Positions 8,465 to 17,641 of a stretch of DNA of 64,000 nucleotides are shown piece by piece; position 1 is the first letter of the stretch, and each line of letters starts with the position of its first letter. Origin of the DNA: Thiofilum sp. (GTDB lineage: Bacteria > Pseudomonadota > Gammaproteobacteria > Thiotrichales > Thiotrichaceae). The translations under genes were made by a program, and so were the position numbers. The stretch is taken from NCBI RefSeq assembly GCF_016711335.1, contig NZ_JADJTF010000001.1, positions 2,108,001 through 2,172,000 of the forward strand, in the 5' to 3' direction. Below the pieces are notes generated by a model. It worked only from the letters and a program-made list of their open reading frames with translations. It was not told where the DNA came from and did no database searches.

Positions 8465-8624
8465 CTTATCTCTCTTATTATAGAGCGCCGTAAATGGGTT
8501 CTGACGACGCCTGTGGTTAATCTTAAATAAGCAATACCTTATGATAATAGCAAATCAATGCGTAATAAGTAGTTAATCTATTAGGCTAAATGTTTCAGTA
8601 TGTACACAACGGTTAAGCACGCGC

Positions 8625-9203
8625 TTAACTAAGTACTGAAATACCGTGTGCCTGCAATAACTGCGCTGTTTCAAATAAAGGTAAACCCATGACTGCCGAA
8701 TGCGAGCCTTCTAAACGCTCAATAAAAATCGCAGCACGTCCTTGAATACCATATGCACCCGCTTTGTCTTGTGGCTCACCACTGGCCCAATAAGCGGCAA
8801 TTTCAGCCTCAGTAATGGCTCTAAACCAAACACGACTGTGATTCAAGCGTACTGTTTGACCTTGCGCAGAACATAAAGCAACGGCAGTTAAAATATCATG
8901 CTCACGATTAGATAAGGATTTTAGGATGCGTTTTGCATCGGCAAAATCGAGGGGTTTTAATAATAATTCATCGTCTACAAAACCTAGTGTATCGGCGCCT
9001 AATACGGGTAAGGTTTTATCACTACGCTCCCATACGGCTTGGGCTTTTTCTAACGCAAGACGTTGCACTAGCTCAAAGGGCGATTCATGGGGGCGTGGTG
9101 TTTCGTCAATATCAGCGACTTCAACACGATAGGTAATCCCAATTTGGGTCAATAGTTCCCGCCGACGCGGGGATTGCGAGGCTAAAATAAGATGAGGTTG
9201 CAT
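8625..9203 (-). CDS. maf: Maf family nucleotide pyrophosphatase (YhdE-like)
   Basis: 192 residues. Maf proteins hydrolyse non-canonical or selected nucleoside triphosphates to the monophosphate, and YhdE types act on dTTP/UTP. Signature elements are LASQSPRRRELLTQIG at the N-terminus, IDETP, LALEKAQAV, LGADTLGFVDDELLLKP (nucleotide pocket with the catalytic Asp) and GAYGIQGRAAIFIERLEGS near the end, the latter typical of the YhdE group. It follows rlmH after 11 bases and precedes rng, as in many gammaproteobacteria. Confidence 0.93.
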   Translation of the reverse strand: MQPHLILASQSPRRRELLTQIGITYRVEVADIDETPRPHESPFELVQRLALEKAQAVWERSDKTLPVLGADTLGFVDDELLLKPLDFADAKRILKSLSNREHDILTAVALCSAQGQTVRLNHSRVWFRAITEAEIAAYWASGEPQDKAGAYGIQGRAAIFIERLEGSHSAVMGLPLFETAQLLQAHGISVLS

Positions 9204-9214
9204 AAGTTATTAAG

Positions 9215-9688
9215 CTAATCAGCGCGATGATAAGGATGGTTGGAGAGAATACTCCAAGCACGAAATAATTGCTCGGCTACCATCACTCGAACTAGAGGAT
9301 GGGGGAAGGTTAGAGGTGAGAGTGACCAACGTATTTCAGCGCGATCAATACAAGCTTGGGATAATCCCTCCGGGCCTCCCACTAACAGGGCTACATCACG
9401 CCCGCCTACCATCCAGGTATTGAGGTTTTGTGCCAGTTGTTCCGTTGACCATGCTTTGCCCAGAACGTCTAAAGCAATGACTAAACTACCCGCTGGAATA
9501 GCAGTGAGTAGTTTGTCACCTTCAAGTTCACGGATTTTTTTTAAATCGGCGGTCTTAGTACGTTTTTCAGCCGCTATTTCATGCGTGATCACACGACAAT
9601 GTGGGGGCATACGCCCAATATACTCGTCGGTAGCCGTATTAACCCAATCAGGCATTTTGCTACCGATAGCGAGTAGATGAATCCGCAT
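9215..9688 (-). CDS. rlmH: 23S rRNA (pseudouridine1915-N3)-methyltransferase RlmH
   Basis: 157 residues (155 in E. coli), a SPOUT-class knot methyltransferase that modifies helix 69 of 23S rRNA. Visible features are MRIHLLAIGSKMPDW at the start, the SAM-binding knot LLVGGPEGLSQ, and the C-terminal LSPLTFPHPLVRVMVAEQLFRAWSI stretch with a terminal NHPYHRAD tail that contacts the ribosome. It lies 13 bases after rsfS, a near-universal pairing. Confidence 0.97.
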   Translation of the reverse strand: MRIHLLAIGSKMPDWVNTATDEYIGRMPPHCRVITHEIAAEKRTKTADLKKIRELEGDKLLTAIPAGSLVIALDVLGKAWSTEQLAQNLNTWMVGGRDVALLVGGPEGLSQACIDRAEIRWSLSPLTFPHPLVRVMVAEQLFRAWSILSNHPYHRAD

Positions 9689-9701
9689 AGACTAACTAAC
9701 C

Positions 9702-10064
9702 TTAACCAGCCAAGGCTTGCGTATAGGCTTGGTCAAAGTTGCTATTCACGCCCCAGAGTTTTTCGAGATTATAAAAATCACGCGTCTGAGCGGTCATAAC
9801 ATGCACAATAATATCGTTCAGATCGACTAATACCCACTCAGAGCCACCGCTACCTTCTTCGCCTAAAGGCGCATGTCCAGCTTCTTTGGCTTTCATTGCG
9901 ACCGCAGAAGCAATAGAACCTACATGACGGCTAGAAGTACCCGTCGCAATAATCATGAGGTCAGTAATGGTGGATTTGCCGCGTACATCGAGTACGGTGA
10001 TATTTTGTGCTTTTAGATCTTCAAGGCTGTTAATTACCAGCGCTTTTAAGGGTTCTAGTTCCAT
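9702..10064 (-). CDS. rsfS: Ribosome silencing factor RsfS
   Basis: 120 residues. It binds L14 (uL14) and blocks 50S-30S joining when nutrients run low. Family features seen are ITVLDVRGKSTITDLMIIATGTSSRHV and GHAPLGEEG followed by WVLVDLNDIIVHVM. The ATG is directly adjacent to the nadD stop codon, so the two are almost certainly translated from one mRNA. Confidence 0.96.
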   Translation of the reverse strand: MELEPLKALVINSLEDLKAQNITVLDVRGKSTITDLMIIATGTSSRHVGSIASAVAMKAKEAGHAPLGEEGSGGSEWVLVDLNDIIVHVMTAQTRDFYNLEKLWGVNSNFDQAYTQALAG

Positions 10065-10694
10065 TTATACCTTGGATTTATACAGTTGTTGAGTCTGAAT
10101 CATAGACCAGACAGCATCGGGAGTTAAATAACGTGGACTTTGACCACGCGCGATAAGGTTGCGTAATTGAGTCGCTGAAATGTCTAAGCCTTGAATATTA
10201 AGTACTAATACTTTACCTACTGTGTGCTTAGTGAGATCAGCTAACGAATCAACCAAGTAAGGCTGAAACCATGTGGTTTCAGAAGTAGTTAGAGCATAAC
10301 CGGGGCGACCTACCACTATAAAGTGTGTTAAATCAAATAAAGTTTGCCATTCATACCAGCTTGTGAGCTGTAAAAAAGCATCAGCACCTATAATGAAAGC
10401 CCATGATTGATGAGGAAATTCTTGATGCAATGCTTGCAGGGTGTGCACAGTATAGGAAGTTTGCTCTTGACGCAACTCTCGATCATCCGCCACAAAACGC
10501 GGTTCGCCTTGAATAGCGCTTTGTATCATCGCTAAGCGCTCTGCACCAGAGGCTAGCGGTTGGCGACGATGGGGCGGTACACGATTAGGAATAAAGCGCA
10601 CTTGCTCTAAATCGAGTGCGTCCGCTACTTCAAGCGCTATCCGCAAGTGACCAAAATGAATAGGATCAAATGTACCGCCCAACAAACCTATCAT
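10065..10694 (-). CDS. nadD: Nicotinate-nucleotide adenylyltransferase
   Basis: 209 residues. It adenylates nicotinate mononucleotide in NAD synthesis. The nucleotidyltransferase motif GGTFDPIHFGHL is at residues 5-16 and the ISATQLRNLIARG motif (SxTxxR) near the C-terminus. The start overlaps the end of proA by 4 bases (ATGA), implying coupled translation. Confidence 0.96.
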   Translation of the reverse strand: MIGLLGGTFDPIHFGHLRIALEVADALDLEQVRFIPNRVPPHRRQPLASGAERLAMIQSAIQGEPRFVADDRELRQEQTSYTVHTLQALHQEFPHQSWAFIIGADAFLQLTSWYEWQTLFDLTHFIVVGRPGYALTTSETTWFQPYLVDSLADLTKHTVGKVLVLNIQGLDISATQLRNLIARGQSPRYLTPDAVWSMIQTQQLYKSKV

Positions 10695-11947
10695 ATGCGT
10701 ACTTGACCATGTCCCAGGACAATAAATTTCTGCGAGGTTAGTCCTTCCAATCCGACCGGTCCACGCGCATGAATTTTATCAGTACTAATACCAATTTCAG
10801 CCCCTAAGCCATATTCAAAACCATCGGCAAAACGAGTAGAGGCATTCACCATCACCGAACTAGAGTCCACCTCACGTAGGAAGCGTCGAGCTTTAGTGTA
10901 GTTATTGGTCACTATGGAGTCGGTATGTTGCGAGCTATAGGTATTGATATGGTCAATGGCTTGATCTACGCCGTCCACAATACGAATTGATAAAATCGGC
11001 GCTAGATATTCAGTCACCCAATCTTCATCAGTGGCAGCTTTAATCGCGGGTAAAATAGCACGGGTTTTTTCACAGCCGCGTAGTTCAACTTGTTTAGAGT
11101 GATAGAGATCAGCGAGTGGAGGCAGTACTTTATCGGCAATGCCTTGAGCGACTAATAAAGTCTCCATGGTATTACAAGTACCGTAGCGATGAGTTTTAGC
11201 GTTATCCGCGATTTTAATCGCCATAGGAATATCGGCTTCATCATCGATATACACATGGCAAATACCGTCTAAGTGTTTAATTACAGGTATCAATGACTCA
11301 TTACTAACCCGCTCAATTAAACCTTTACCACCACGCGGAATAATCACATCCACATAAGCCTTAGCTCGTAATAATTCACCCACCGCAGCGCGATCTGTGG
11401 TTTCAACCACTTGCACGGCATGAGCGGGTAAGCCAGCCGCTTTTAAACCTTGTTGCACACAGTGAGCAATCGCTTGATTAGAATAAATGGCTTCTGAGCC
11501 ACCGCGTAAAATACAGGCATTACCCGATTTTAAGCAAAGCGCTGCTGCATCGGCGGTTACATTGGGGCGTGATTCATAAATAATGCCCACCACGCCTAGC
11601 GGTACACGCATTTTGCCTACTTGAATACCAGAGGGACGATAATTCATATCGGTAATCGTGCCTATCGGGTCGGGCAAAGCCGCTATTTGACGTAAACCCT
11701 CTGCCATAGTCGCAATATATTTCGGGCTTAAAGTTAAGCGGTCAAGCATTGCCGCATCTAAGCCTTTAGCTCTGCCTGCGTCTAGATCTTTGGCATTTTC
11801 AGCGCGTAAAGCAGCTTCATTGTCTAATAGGGCTTGAGCCATGAAGGTTAGAGCTTGATTTTTAGCATTAGTGTCGGCTTTAGCCAGTAGGCGTGCAGCC
11901 GCGCGGGCTTGCTGTCCAACTTGTTCCATATAAGCGGCGATAGTCAC
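10691..11947 (-). CDS. proA: Glutamate-5-semialdehyde dehydrogenase (gamma-glutamyl phosphate reductase)
   Basis: 418 residues (417 in E. coli). It reduces glutamyl-5-phosphate with NADPH in proline synthesis. Family landmarks are RMPLGVVGIIYESRPNVT in altered form (RVPLGVVGIIYESRPNVT), LKSGNACILRGGSEA, the catalytic Cys in THRYGTCNTMETLLV, and GLEGLTSQKFIV at the C-terminus. proB is not adjacent. It sits between holA and nadD instead of the usual direct holA-nadD order. Confidence 0.97.
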   Translation of the reverse strand: MTIAAYMEQVGQQARAAARLLAKADTNAKNQALTFMAQALLDNEAALRAENAKDLDAGRAKGLDAAMLDRLTLSPKYIATMAEGLRQIAALPDPIGTITDMNYRPSGIQVGKMRVPLGVVGIIYESRPNVTADAAALCLKSGNACILRGGSEAIYSNQAIAHCVQQGLKAAGLPAHAVQVVETTDRAAVGELLRAKAYVDVIIPRGGKGLIERVSNESLIPVIKHLDGICHVYIDDEADIPMAIKIADNAKTHRYGTCNTMETLLVAQGIADKVLPPLADLYHSKQVELRGCEKTRAILPAIKAATDEDWVTEYLAPILSIRIVDGVDQAIDHINTYSSQHTDSIVTNNYTKARRFLREVDSSSVMVNASTRFADGFEYGLGAEIGISTDKIHARGPVGLEGLTSQKFIVLGHGQVRI

Positions 11948-11958
11948 GTTTTAATTAC

Positions 11959-12981
11959 CTATTGAGTGCTGATAGTCATAAGGTTAATGCTAATACCTGC
12001 ACACCATAATGCAAGTGTTATTGCTTCATCCCATAGACGGTCGGTATTGCGCGGGGCATCGATACCCACTCCTTTGGCATGTTGTTCTAACCGTCCTAGA
12101 GCTTCAAAGCCCACCGACCAGTGCAGTTTTTGTAAATGGGGGCGAGCGCGTTGTAGGGCTTCACGTCGCATCGGTGTCACAGCAGGAGGCATATTACCGT
12201 GTACCACTTCATAGCCTTGGCGCATGACTTCGCCAACCGCCCAAATAATTAAGGGCATAGCCGTATCTTCAGCTTGGAGCACTTTAAATACGTGCAAGAG
12301 ACGCTGTTGATCGCGCTGCAAAATGGCATCACCTAAATCAAAGGTGGTATACCGCGCATTATCGGCTACCGTGCTAGCAATGTGTTTGACATCAATTTCT
12401 TGTTCGCCAAACAGTAATTTAAGCTTTTGAATTTCTTGCTGGGCGGCGAGTAGATTACCCTCCATACATTCGCTTAAATAGCGTAAGGCTTCGGTGCTCG
12501 TTTTTAAACCCGCTTGCTGAGCACGTTTAGCTACCCATGCTTGAGTTTTTGCAGGCGTTAATTCCCACACATTCACGATCACGCCCACTTTATCCAAGGC
12601 TTTAAACCATGCTGAGCTGCGCTGACTTTTATCCAAGCGCTCCGATTGTACTAATAGGATTTTATCGCCAGGTAAGGTGCTCAAATAATATTGCAATGCT
12701 TTAGCACCATTTTGCCCCAGCTTGGCATTATATAGGCGCAGATCAATTAGGGTTTGCTGGGCAAAAAGCGATAAAGCACTGGCAGATTCAGTTAATAGCC
12801 CCCAATCAAATTGAGCATCCACACTCAGTAACTGTCGCTCAATAAATCCACGTTCCTGAGCTTTGGCTCGAATTAATTCAGCCGTTTCCATCACTTGTAA
12901 AGGCTCATTACCCGTGACCCAATACACAGGTAATAATTGGCGAGTTAAATGATCGGCGACTTGTTCAACGGCTAATTGCAT
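11959..12981 (-). CDS. holA: DNA polymerase III subunit delta
   Basis: 340 residues. This is the clamp-loader wrench subunit that opens the beta clamp. The N-terminal region has the family pattern LLPVYWVTGNEPLQVMETAELIRAKA, followed by VDAQFDWGLL. The middle AAA+-like region contains YLSECMEGNLLAAQQEIQKLKLL, and the C-terminal helical collar ends in a short tail. In most gammaproteobacteria lptE precedes holA; here the 194 bases upstream hold no such gene, so holA appears to head the run holA-proA-nadD-rsfS-rlmH-maf. Confidence 0.93.
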   Translation of the reverse strand: MQLAVEQVADHLTRQLLPVYWVTGNEPLQVMETAELIRAKAQERGFIERQLLSVDAQFDWGLLTESASALSLFAQQTLIDLRLYNAKLGQNGAKALQYYLSTLPGDKILLVQSERLDKSQRSSAWFKALDKVGVIVNVWELTPAKTQAWVAKRAQQAGLKTSTEALRYLSECMEGNLLAAQQEIQKLKLLFGEQEIDVKHIASTVADNARYTTFDLGDAILQRDQQRLLHVFKVLQAEDTAMPLIIWAVGEVMRQGYEVVHGNMPPAVTPMRREALQRARPHLQKLHWSVGFEALGRLEQHAKGVGIDAPRNTDRLWDEAITLALWCAGISINLMTISTQ

Positions 12982-13175
12982 AGAAGGTTAAAGTTCATCT
13001 ATATAGAAGGTGTGATGGTAGCAGTTTTCTACTTTATGACTCTAGTTAAAGCCTAATCAAGTGCTGATACCGCTTATCCATTAATCCTTAGTTCATGTCT
13101 AGGCTGGGTAAGCAAAGTTGAAAGTTACTTACCATACTCTAGTTATCACCTTTGCTTGCTGACTAGGGACTGGTT

Positions 13176-13703
13176 ATGGCTTCCAATCATCTCGCCTTTC
13201 ATGACGCGACGGCGCTCCAAAATGCTCAGGCGCTCTCCGCTTCACATTATCAGTTTACCAATCATAAAGCAGTGGTACTGAGTTCTTGGGCTTTAGCCTA
13301 TCGAGTAAATGCTGAAATAACGCGTACTCGTATCGCTCCGATCATTCAAGATATAGCGCCTATTGAAATGCATCTTGAAACTAAAGCCTTGCCTAAAGCG
13401 CCTATTATTGTCGATACTTCGATTCACTACGGCAAAGTGGAAGTCCCCGCAGTGGCGGCTACCAACAGCGCCACGATTGCCAAAGAGCGCATTCTCGCAG
13501 CTAGAGCCTATAACCCTACTTTAACTCCTGTTACTACCAGCACAGCGCCCAAAACTAGCACTAAGTCTTCTAATGTAGTGAGCCATAAAAAACCGACTTA
13601 TGTATGGAAGCCCGGACACGGTGCTATTGAGAAGGTAGATCGTCGTACTGGAGAAATTTTCCATCTTTGCGAGGTGGGCTACGAAGAACAAGCCGCTGCT
13701 TAA
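13176..13703 (+). CDS. Protein of unknown function
   Basis: 175 residues; I recognise no family. There is no signal peptide or membrane segment. The N-terminal half is mixed alpha/beta in character. The middle (about 95-140) is a Thr/Ser/Ala/Pro-rich, probably disordered linker. The C-terminus contains YVWKPGHGAIEKVDRRTGEIF and a single Cys. The ribosome site (AGGGAC) is only fair. The gene stands alone between the holA run and a lipoprotein gene. Confidence 0.65.
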   Translation: MASNHLAFHDATALQNAQALSASHYQFTNHKAVVLSSWALAYRVNAEITRTRIAPIIQDIAPIEMHLETKALPKAPIIVDTSIHYGKVEVPAVAATNSATIAKERILAARAYNPTLTPVTTSTAPKTSTKSSNVVSHKKPTYVWKPGHGAIEKVDRRTGEIFHLCEVGYEEQAAA

Positions 13704-13828
13704 TCTTGAAGGAATAGTAACTCTCACGTTCCTGAGCATAGAGGTTAATAAGTATAGTACCTAGGTTATAAATGCAGAGTGTTATAACATAACCATTTTG
13801 AATACTTATCAGGCGAGGGTGTGTAACT

Positions 13829-14914
13829 ATGGTACGAACGTGCAACCTAATAGGGGTTGTAGGCATGAGCCTATGGTTAATGGGTTGCCAAAATGATGTG
13901 GTCTATCTCGATAAAGCCTCGCTTGATAAGCTCAACTCTGCTAACACTCTTTCCGCAGTTGCCAGCTCCCAGTCTCCTCCTTCCGAAACACCTATAGTCG
14001 TTAGATCAGTCAGTCACCATAGCGCTACAGTCGAGCGTATTCAGAAAGCTTTTCAAGCCCCTTTAGCTTGTCAGGCAACGGTATTACAGCCAGCCCTTTT
14101 TAAAGAGAAAAATACCAAGGTATTAGTGCGTGAGGGCGTGAGAACCTACACCAATAAAACCGCTGTGACTAAAATCAATAGTGTAAAAATTCAGACTATG
14201 CCCGCCCGTTTTGCGGAGGAAACCCTACCTGCCGTTTACAAAACAGTAGTTGAAAAAATACCGGTTAAACGTGAGCGTTATGAGTTAGAGGTAGAGCCTG
14301 CTCAATATCGTACTGTAATTCATAGGCAAGAACTTAAACCGGCTCATTTAAGCTGGCGCGAGGGCTGTTTTGCTTACACGGATCGCGCTAATCCAGCGGC
14401 TACCGCAGTGGTGGATAATAATCCTTGTCTCATCTCACAAGCTGCACAGGTCAAGGAAATTAAGCAGCAATTGGTTGATGTTCCGCCGCGCTTTTCGTGG
14501 CGTTTAGTACCCGCCGAGTATGTGGAAGTGGAGCGTAAAGTGCTGCTGAAAGCAGGGCAGGGGCGTGGCTTATTACCAGCGGAGTACCGCACGGTAGATT
14601 TACATCATGTGGTGGAAAATTGGGTCGTCGATGCCGATAGCTCCTCTGCTACTAATCAATATGAAACTATAGTCACACCAGTATTAGAACGCGCGGCGCG
14701 TGCCCAGACTCAAGTCAGCCTGTGTGAGGCTCAACTGACCGAGCGTGATATTCAGCTTTTGCAAGGTCAATTAGCACGGGTAAGCGGACAAGCTTTAATA
14801 GTCAGTGGTAAGATGGATAACGCGACTAAAAATGCTTTATTGCATTACCAGCAACAAAAACGCTTAGCTCAAGGGGCTATTACTTTAGAAACCCTACAAG
14901 CGTTAGGATTTTAA
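13829..14914 (+). CDS. Lipoprotein with PAxY-type repeats and C-terminal peptidoglycan-binding-like domain
   Basis: 361 residues. The N-terminus ends in a lipobox (LWLMGC, Cys20), so the mature protein should be lipid-anchored. Residues about 110-270 carry repeated short units centred on PAxF/Y-x-T/W (MPARFAEE, LPAVYKTV, EPAQYRTV, KPAHLSWREGC, PPRFSWR, VPAEYVEV, LPAEYRTV), a pattern seen in peptidoglycan-binding proteins of proteobacteria. Residues about 305-361 fit a PG_binding_1 helical domain (SGKMDNATKNALLHYQQ and LETLQALGF). GAGGG lies 9 bases before the ATG. Likely an outer-membrane lipoprotein touching the cell wall; the precise role is unknown. Confidence 0.75.
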   Translation: MVRTCNLIGVVGMSLWLMGCQNDVVYLDKASLDKLNSANTLSAVASSQSPPSETPIVVRSVSHHSATVERIQKAFQAPLACQATVLQPALFKEKNTKVLVREGVRTYTNKTAVTKINSVKIQTMPARFAEETLPAVYKTVVEKIPVKRERYELEVEPAQYRTVIHRQELKPAHLSWREGCFAYTDRANPAATAVVDNNPCLISQAAQVKEIKQQLVDVPPRFSWRLVPAEYVEVERKVLLKAGQGRGLLPAEYRTVDLHHVVENWVVDADSSSATNQYETIVTPVLERAARAQTQVSLCEAQLTERDIQLLQGQLARVSGQALIVSGKMDNATKNALLHYQQQKRLAQGAITLETLQALGF

Positions 14915-14962
14915 TAGGTTATCTTCATCTTCATTAGACTATTACAAAAAGTGGGAGCAGCC

Positions 14963-16438
14963 ATGACCGAAACAGCCGGTATTTTATTGGGTAAAGGCGA
15001 TGAGCCTGTTTATCTCAATCCACGTTTTGCCAATCGGCATGGTTTAATTGCGGGGGCTACTGGAACAGGTAAAACAGTCACTTTACAAGTCTTGGCTGAA
15101 AGTTTTTCACGCTTAGGCGTGCCCGTATTTATGGCAGATATTAAGGGCGATCTGACGGGTATCAGTCAACCCGGCAAACTCAATTCTAAAGTAGAAGAGC
15201 GCTTAAAAGTATTAGGCATTAAAGACCATACGTTTGAGGCTCACCCTACCGTGATTTGGGATTTAACCGGAGAACGGGGGCATCCAGTACGCACCACCAT
15301 TTCTGAAATGGGACCTTTATTACTGTCACGCTTATTAGAACTGAATGATACCCAAGAAGGTATTTTAAATATTGCCTTTAAACTCGCCGATGATGAAGGC
15401 ATTTTATTGCTGGATATGAAAGATCTGCGCTCTATGCTGCAATATTTAGGGGAAAATGCCAGCCAATTTCAAAATGTCTATGGCACGATTAGCTCAGCCT
15501 CTATTGGTGCGATTCAACGGCGCTTATTGGTGCTAGAGCAACAAGGGGGCGAAAAGTTTTTTGGTGAGCCTGCTATTAATCTCATGGATTTTATGCGCAA
15601 CGATGCACGGGGGTATGGACAGGTCAATATTCTTGCCGCAGATCGTTTGGTGAATAGCCCGAAACTGTATTCCACCTTTTTGCTGTGGATGCTATCAGAG
15701 TTATTTGAAATGCTGCCAGAGGTGGGCGATTTAGATAAGCCTAAATTAGTCTTCTTCTTTGATGAGGCGCATTTACTTTTTACTGATGCACCCAAAGCCT
15801 TAGTGACTAAAGTTGAGCAAGTGGTGAAATTGATTCGCTCTAAAGGAGTCGGGGTTTATTTTATTACTCAGACACCGTTGGATATTCCTGAATCGGTATT
15901 AGGGCAATTAGGCAATCGGGTGCAACATGCTTTACGCGCCTTCACACCCCGCGATCAAAAAGCCGTAAAAACGGCTGCTGAAACCTTTAGAGCTAATCCC
16001 AAACTCGATACGGCTCAAGTCATTATGGAAATGGGGGTAGGTGAGGCATTAGTGTCTACTCTGCAAGATAAAGGCATTCCGAGTATTGTGCAGCGCACGC
16101 TCATCGCTCCGCCACGTTCACAAATTGGACCAGTCGATGATGCAACATGGCAAAGTTTATTGCGTTCTAGCCCCTATGCAGGGCGCTATGATGTGATGAT
16201 TGATCGTGAGTCGGCGCATGAGGTGTTACAAGCGCGTGCTCAGCAAGCTACCTTAGAAGCACAAGTCACGAGCGAACAAAAAGCCACACGCCGCTATGAG
16301 CCTAATAATAAAAACGATTCTATGATGGATAGTTTGCAGGATGTGGGGACTGCCTTTGCTAAAAATCTGGCGCGTTCGGTGGGTTCTAAATTAGGTCAGC
16401 AAATAGTACGCGGTATTTTAGGTTCGTTGTTTAAATAA
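14963..16438 (+). CDS. HerA-like ATPase of the DUF853/YjgR family
   Basis: 491 residues from the ATG at 14963. A GTG at 14951 is in frame, but GGAG lies exactly between the two and favours the ATG. The Walker A motif GATGTGKT is at residues 31-38. The Walker B-like VFFFDEAHLLF is near 265, followed by FITQTPLDIP (sensor region) and RVQHALRAFTP. These define the HerA/FtsK-like RecA-fold family of uncharacterised YjgR proteins. The C-terminal 90 residues are charged and end in a Gly-rich hydrophobic tail. Substrate unknown. The next gene starts 4 bases after the stop, so the two form an operon. Confidence 0.88.
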   Translation: MTETAGILLGKGDEPVYLNPRFANRHGLIAGATGTGKTVTLQVLAESFSRLGVPVFMADIKGDLTGISQPGKLNSKVEERLKVLGIKDHTFEAHPTVIWDLTGERGHPVRTTISEMGPLLLSRLLELNDTQEGILNIAFKLADDEGILLLDMKDLRSMLQYLGENASQFQNVYGTISSASIGAIQRRLLVLEQQGGEKFFGEPAINLMDFMRNDARGYGQVNILAADRLVNSPKLYSTFLLWMLSELFEMLPEVGDLDKPKLVFFFDEAHLLFTDAPKALVTKVEQVVKLIRSKGVGVYFITQTPLDIPESVLGQLGNRVQHALRAFTPRDQKAVKTAAETFRANPKLDTAQVIMEMGVGEALVSTLQDKGIPSIVQRTLIAPPRSQIGPVDDATWQSLLRSSPYAGRYDVMIDRESAHEVLQARAQQATLEAQVTSEQKATRRYEPNNKNDSMMDSLQDVGTAFAKNLARSVGSKLGQQIVRGILGSLFK

Positions 16439-16442
16439 TCTA

Positions 16443-17411
16443 ATGCCTACCGTCACCCTGATTCTTCCCCAAGCTTTACAACCCCTAGCTTTATGGGAGC
16501 GTGATTTTGGTTTTAAACCACATGCTCCTAGATTCAAGTCGTTGTTTAATCCAAAGCTTAAGCAAACTCTTTCCGTGCAAGGGATAGAAAATACAGTTTT
16601 GCTTTTAGCAGGTTTAACTGCTGAGTCTATTTCACTGGCAGCATGGCGCTATGCCGCTCAAGAGGGGCAGTTGCCTACACAAGCGGTATTATGTGCAGAC
16701 TTGGTGCAATTAGAATCCGGTTTAGATTGTGTGCGTTTATTGCCTGATTTGCCTGCTGTGAGTGAGGCTGAAAATGAGCAGGTAGCACAATTATTAAATT
16801 CCTTTTTAGCTCAGGATGGTTTGCATTGGCAGGGAATAGGTAATTATGGTTATCTCTTGCTAAATCAACCTCCTAGTATGAATACTACGCCTCTATCATC
16901 AGTAGTGGGGCAAAATATTTTCTCCTATTTGCCACAAGGTGAAAAAAAAGAACGCCTATATTGGCATCGATTATTAAATGAAATCCAAATGCTATTGCAT
17001 ACCCCACAATTAGGTAATAGTGGGTTTAAGCATTTTAATGGCATGTGGTTATGGGGGAATGGAGAACGTATTGAACGCTTGACCACATCTATTAAACAAA
17101 TAATCGGCAAAGGCTTAAATACTCAGACCCTAGCCTATGGTCTAAATGCTCATTATCAGGAATTACCTAAAAGCTTAAGTGAGTTAGATCTAAGTTTAGG
17201 TGATACCGTCATTATCCTAGATGATTTAGTGCTACCTTCATTAAAAGACGATCCCGCTAATTGGCAAAATACCTTATCCCATTTAGAGCAAAATTGGCTC
17301 GATCCATTAATTAAGTTGGCTCAGCAAAAAAAGATTAATTTGCAAGTGAGTACTGCTAATGGCGAGTTATATTCAGTAGCTAATAAACCTTTTTGGAAAT
17401 TTTGGAGTTAG
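16443..17411 (+). CDS. RpfE-like conserved protein (putative phosphoglycerate-mutase-fold)
   Basis: 322 residues. It resembles proteobacterial regulatory protein RpfE, which is annotated as related to cofactor-independent phosphoglycerate mutases. The best landmark is KHFNGMWLWGNGE near residue 200, preceded by LLNEIQMLLHTP. The start of the protein (TLILPQALQP) and the ending (PFWKFWS) also fit. There is no signal peptide. Translation is probably coupled to the upstream ATPase gene (4-base gap). The biochemical activity of this family is not established. Confidence 0.7.
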   Translation: MPTVTLILPQALQPLALWERDFGFKPHAPRFKSLFNPKLKQTLSVQGIENTVLLLAGLTAESISLAAWRYAAQEGQLPTQAVLCADLVQLESGLDCVRLLPDLPAVSEAENEQVAQLLNSFLAQDGLHWQGIGNYGYLLLNQPPSMNTTPLSSVVGQNIFSYLPQGEKKERLYWHRLLNEIQMLLHTPQLGNSGFKHFNGMWLWGNGERIERLTTSIKQIIGKGLNTQTLAYGLNAHYQELPKSLSELDLSLGDTVIILDDLVLPSLKDDPANWQNTLSHLEQNWLDPLIKLAQQKKINLQVSTANGELYSVANKPFWKFWS

Positions 17412-17561
17412 GACTAAGTTTGGGTAGTGAGTTAAATGTGTTGAAAGTATCTGTAGAGATCAGCAAGAATTTTGTTTGAGCCTAAATTACCCCAGATAAT
17501 ATGAAATTTCAACTCTTTAATTATACTTCTAATTTTTTATCGGTGCTTTATTGCTGTGTGC
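17412..17561. other. Short intergenic stretch before the cassette-like element
   Basis: AT-rich, with no frame or hairpin I can support. It borders the insertion point of the HNH cassette. Confidence 0.4.
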
Positions 17562-17641
17562 AGATAACGTTGCGCGGCGGGGAGTCGAATGGGCGGAGTC
17601 GCGGGCTGTCACCGCGTCCGTCGTCGATGTAATTGTTAGAT
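17562..17641 (-). other. attC-like recombination site (integron cassette)
   Basis: On the minus strand, starting one base after the HNH stop codon, ATCTAAC fits the RYYYAAC R'' box exactly and is followed by AATTACATCGACG, close to classic attC starts. The site ends with CGCAACG before TTATCT. Inner arms CGACGACGG and CCGCCGCG pair with one bulged A and one mismatch, giving the extrahelical base typical of attC. A central CGCGG/CCGCG hairpin closes the rest. After circularisation the site would close as AACGTTAGGT, giving a proper GTTRRRY box. Length is about 80 bases, normal for attC. Confidence 0.7.
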
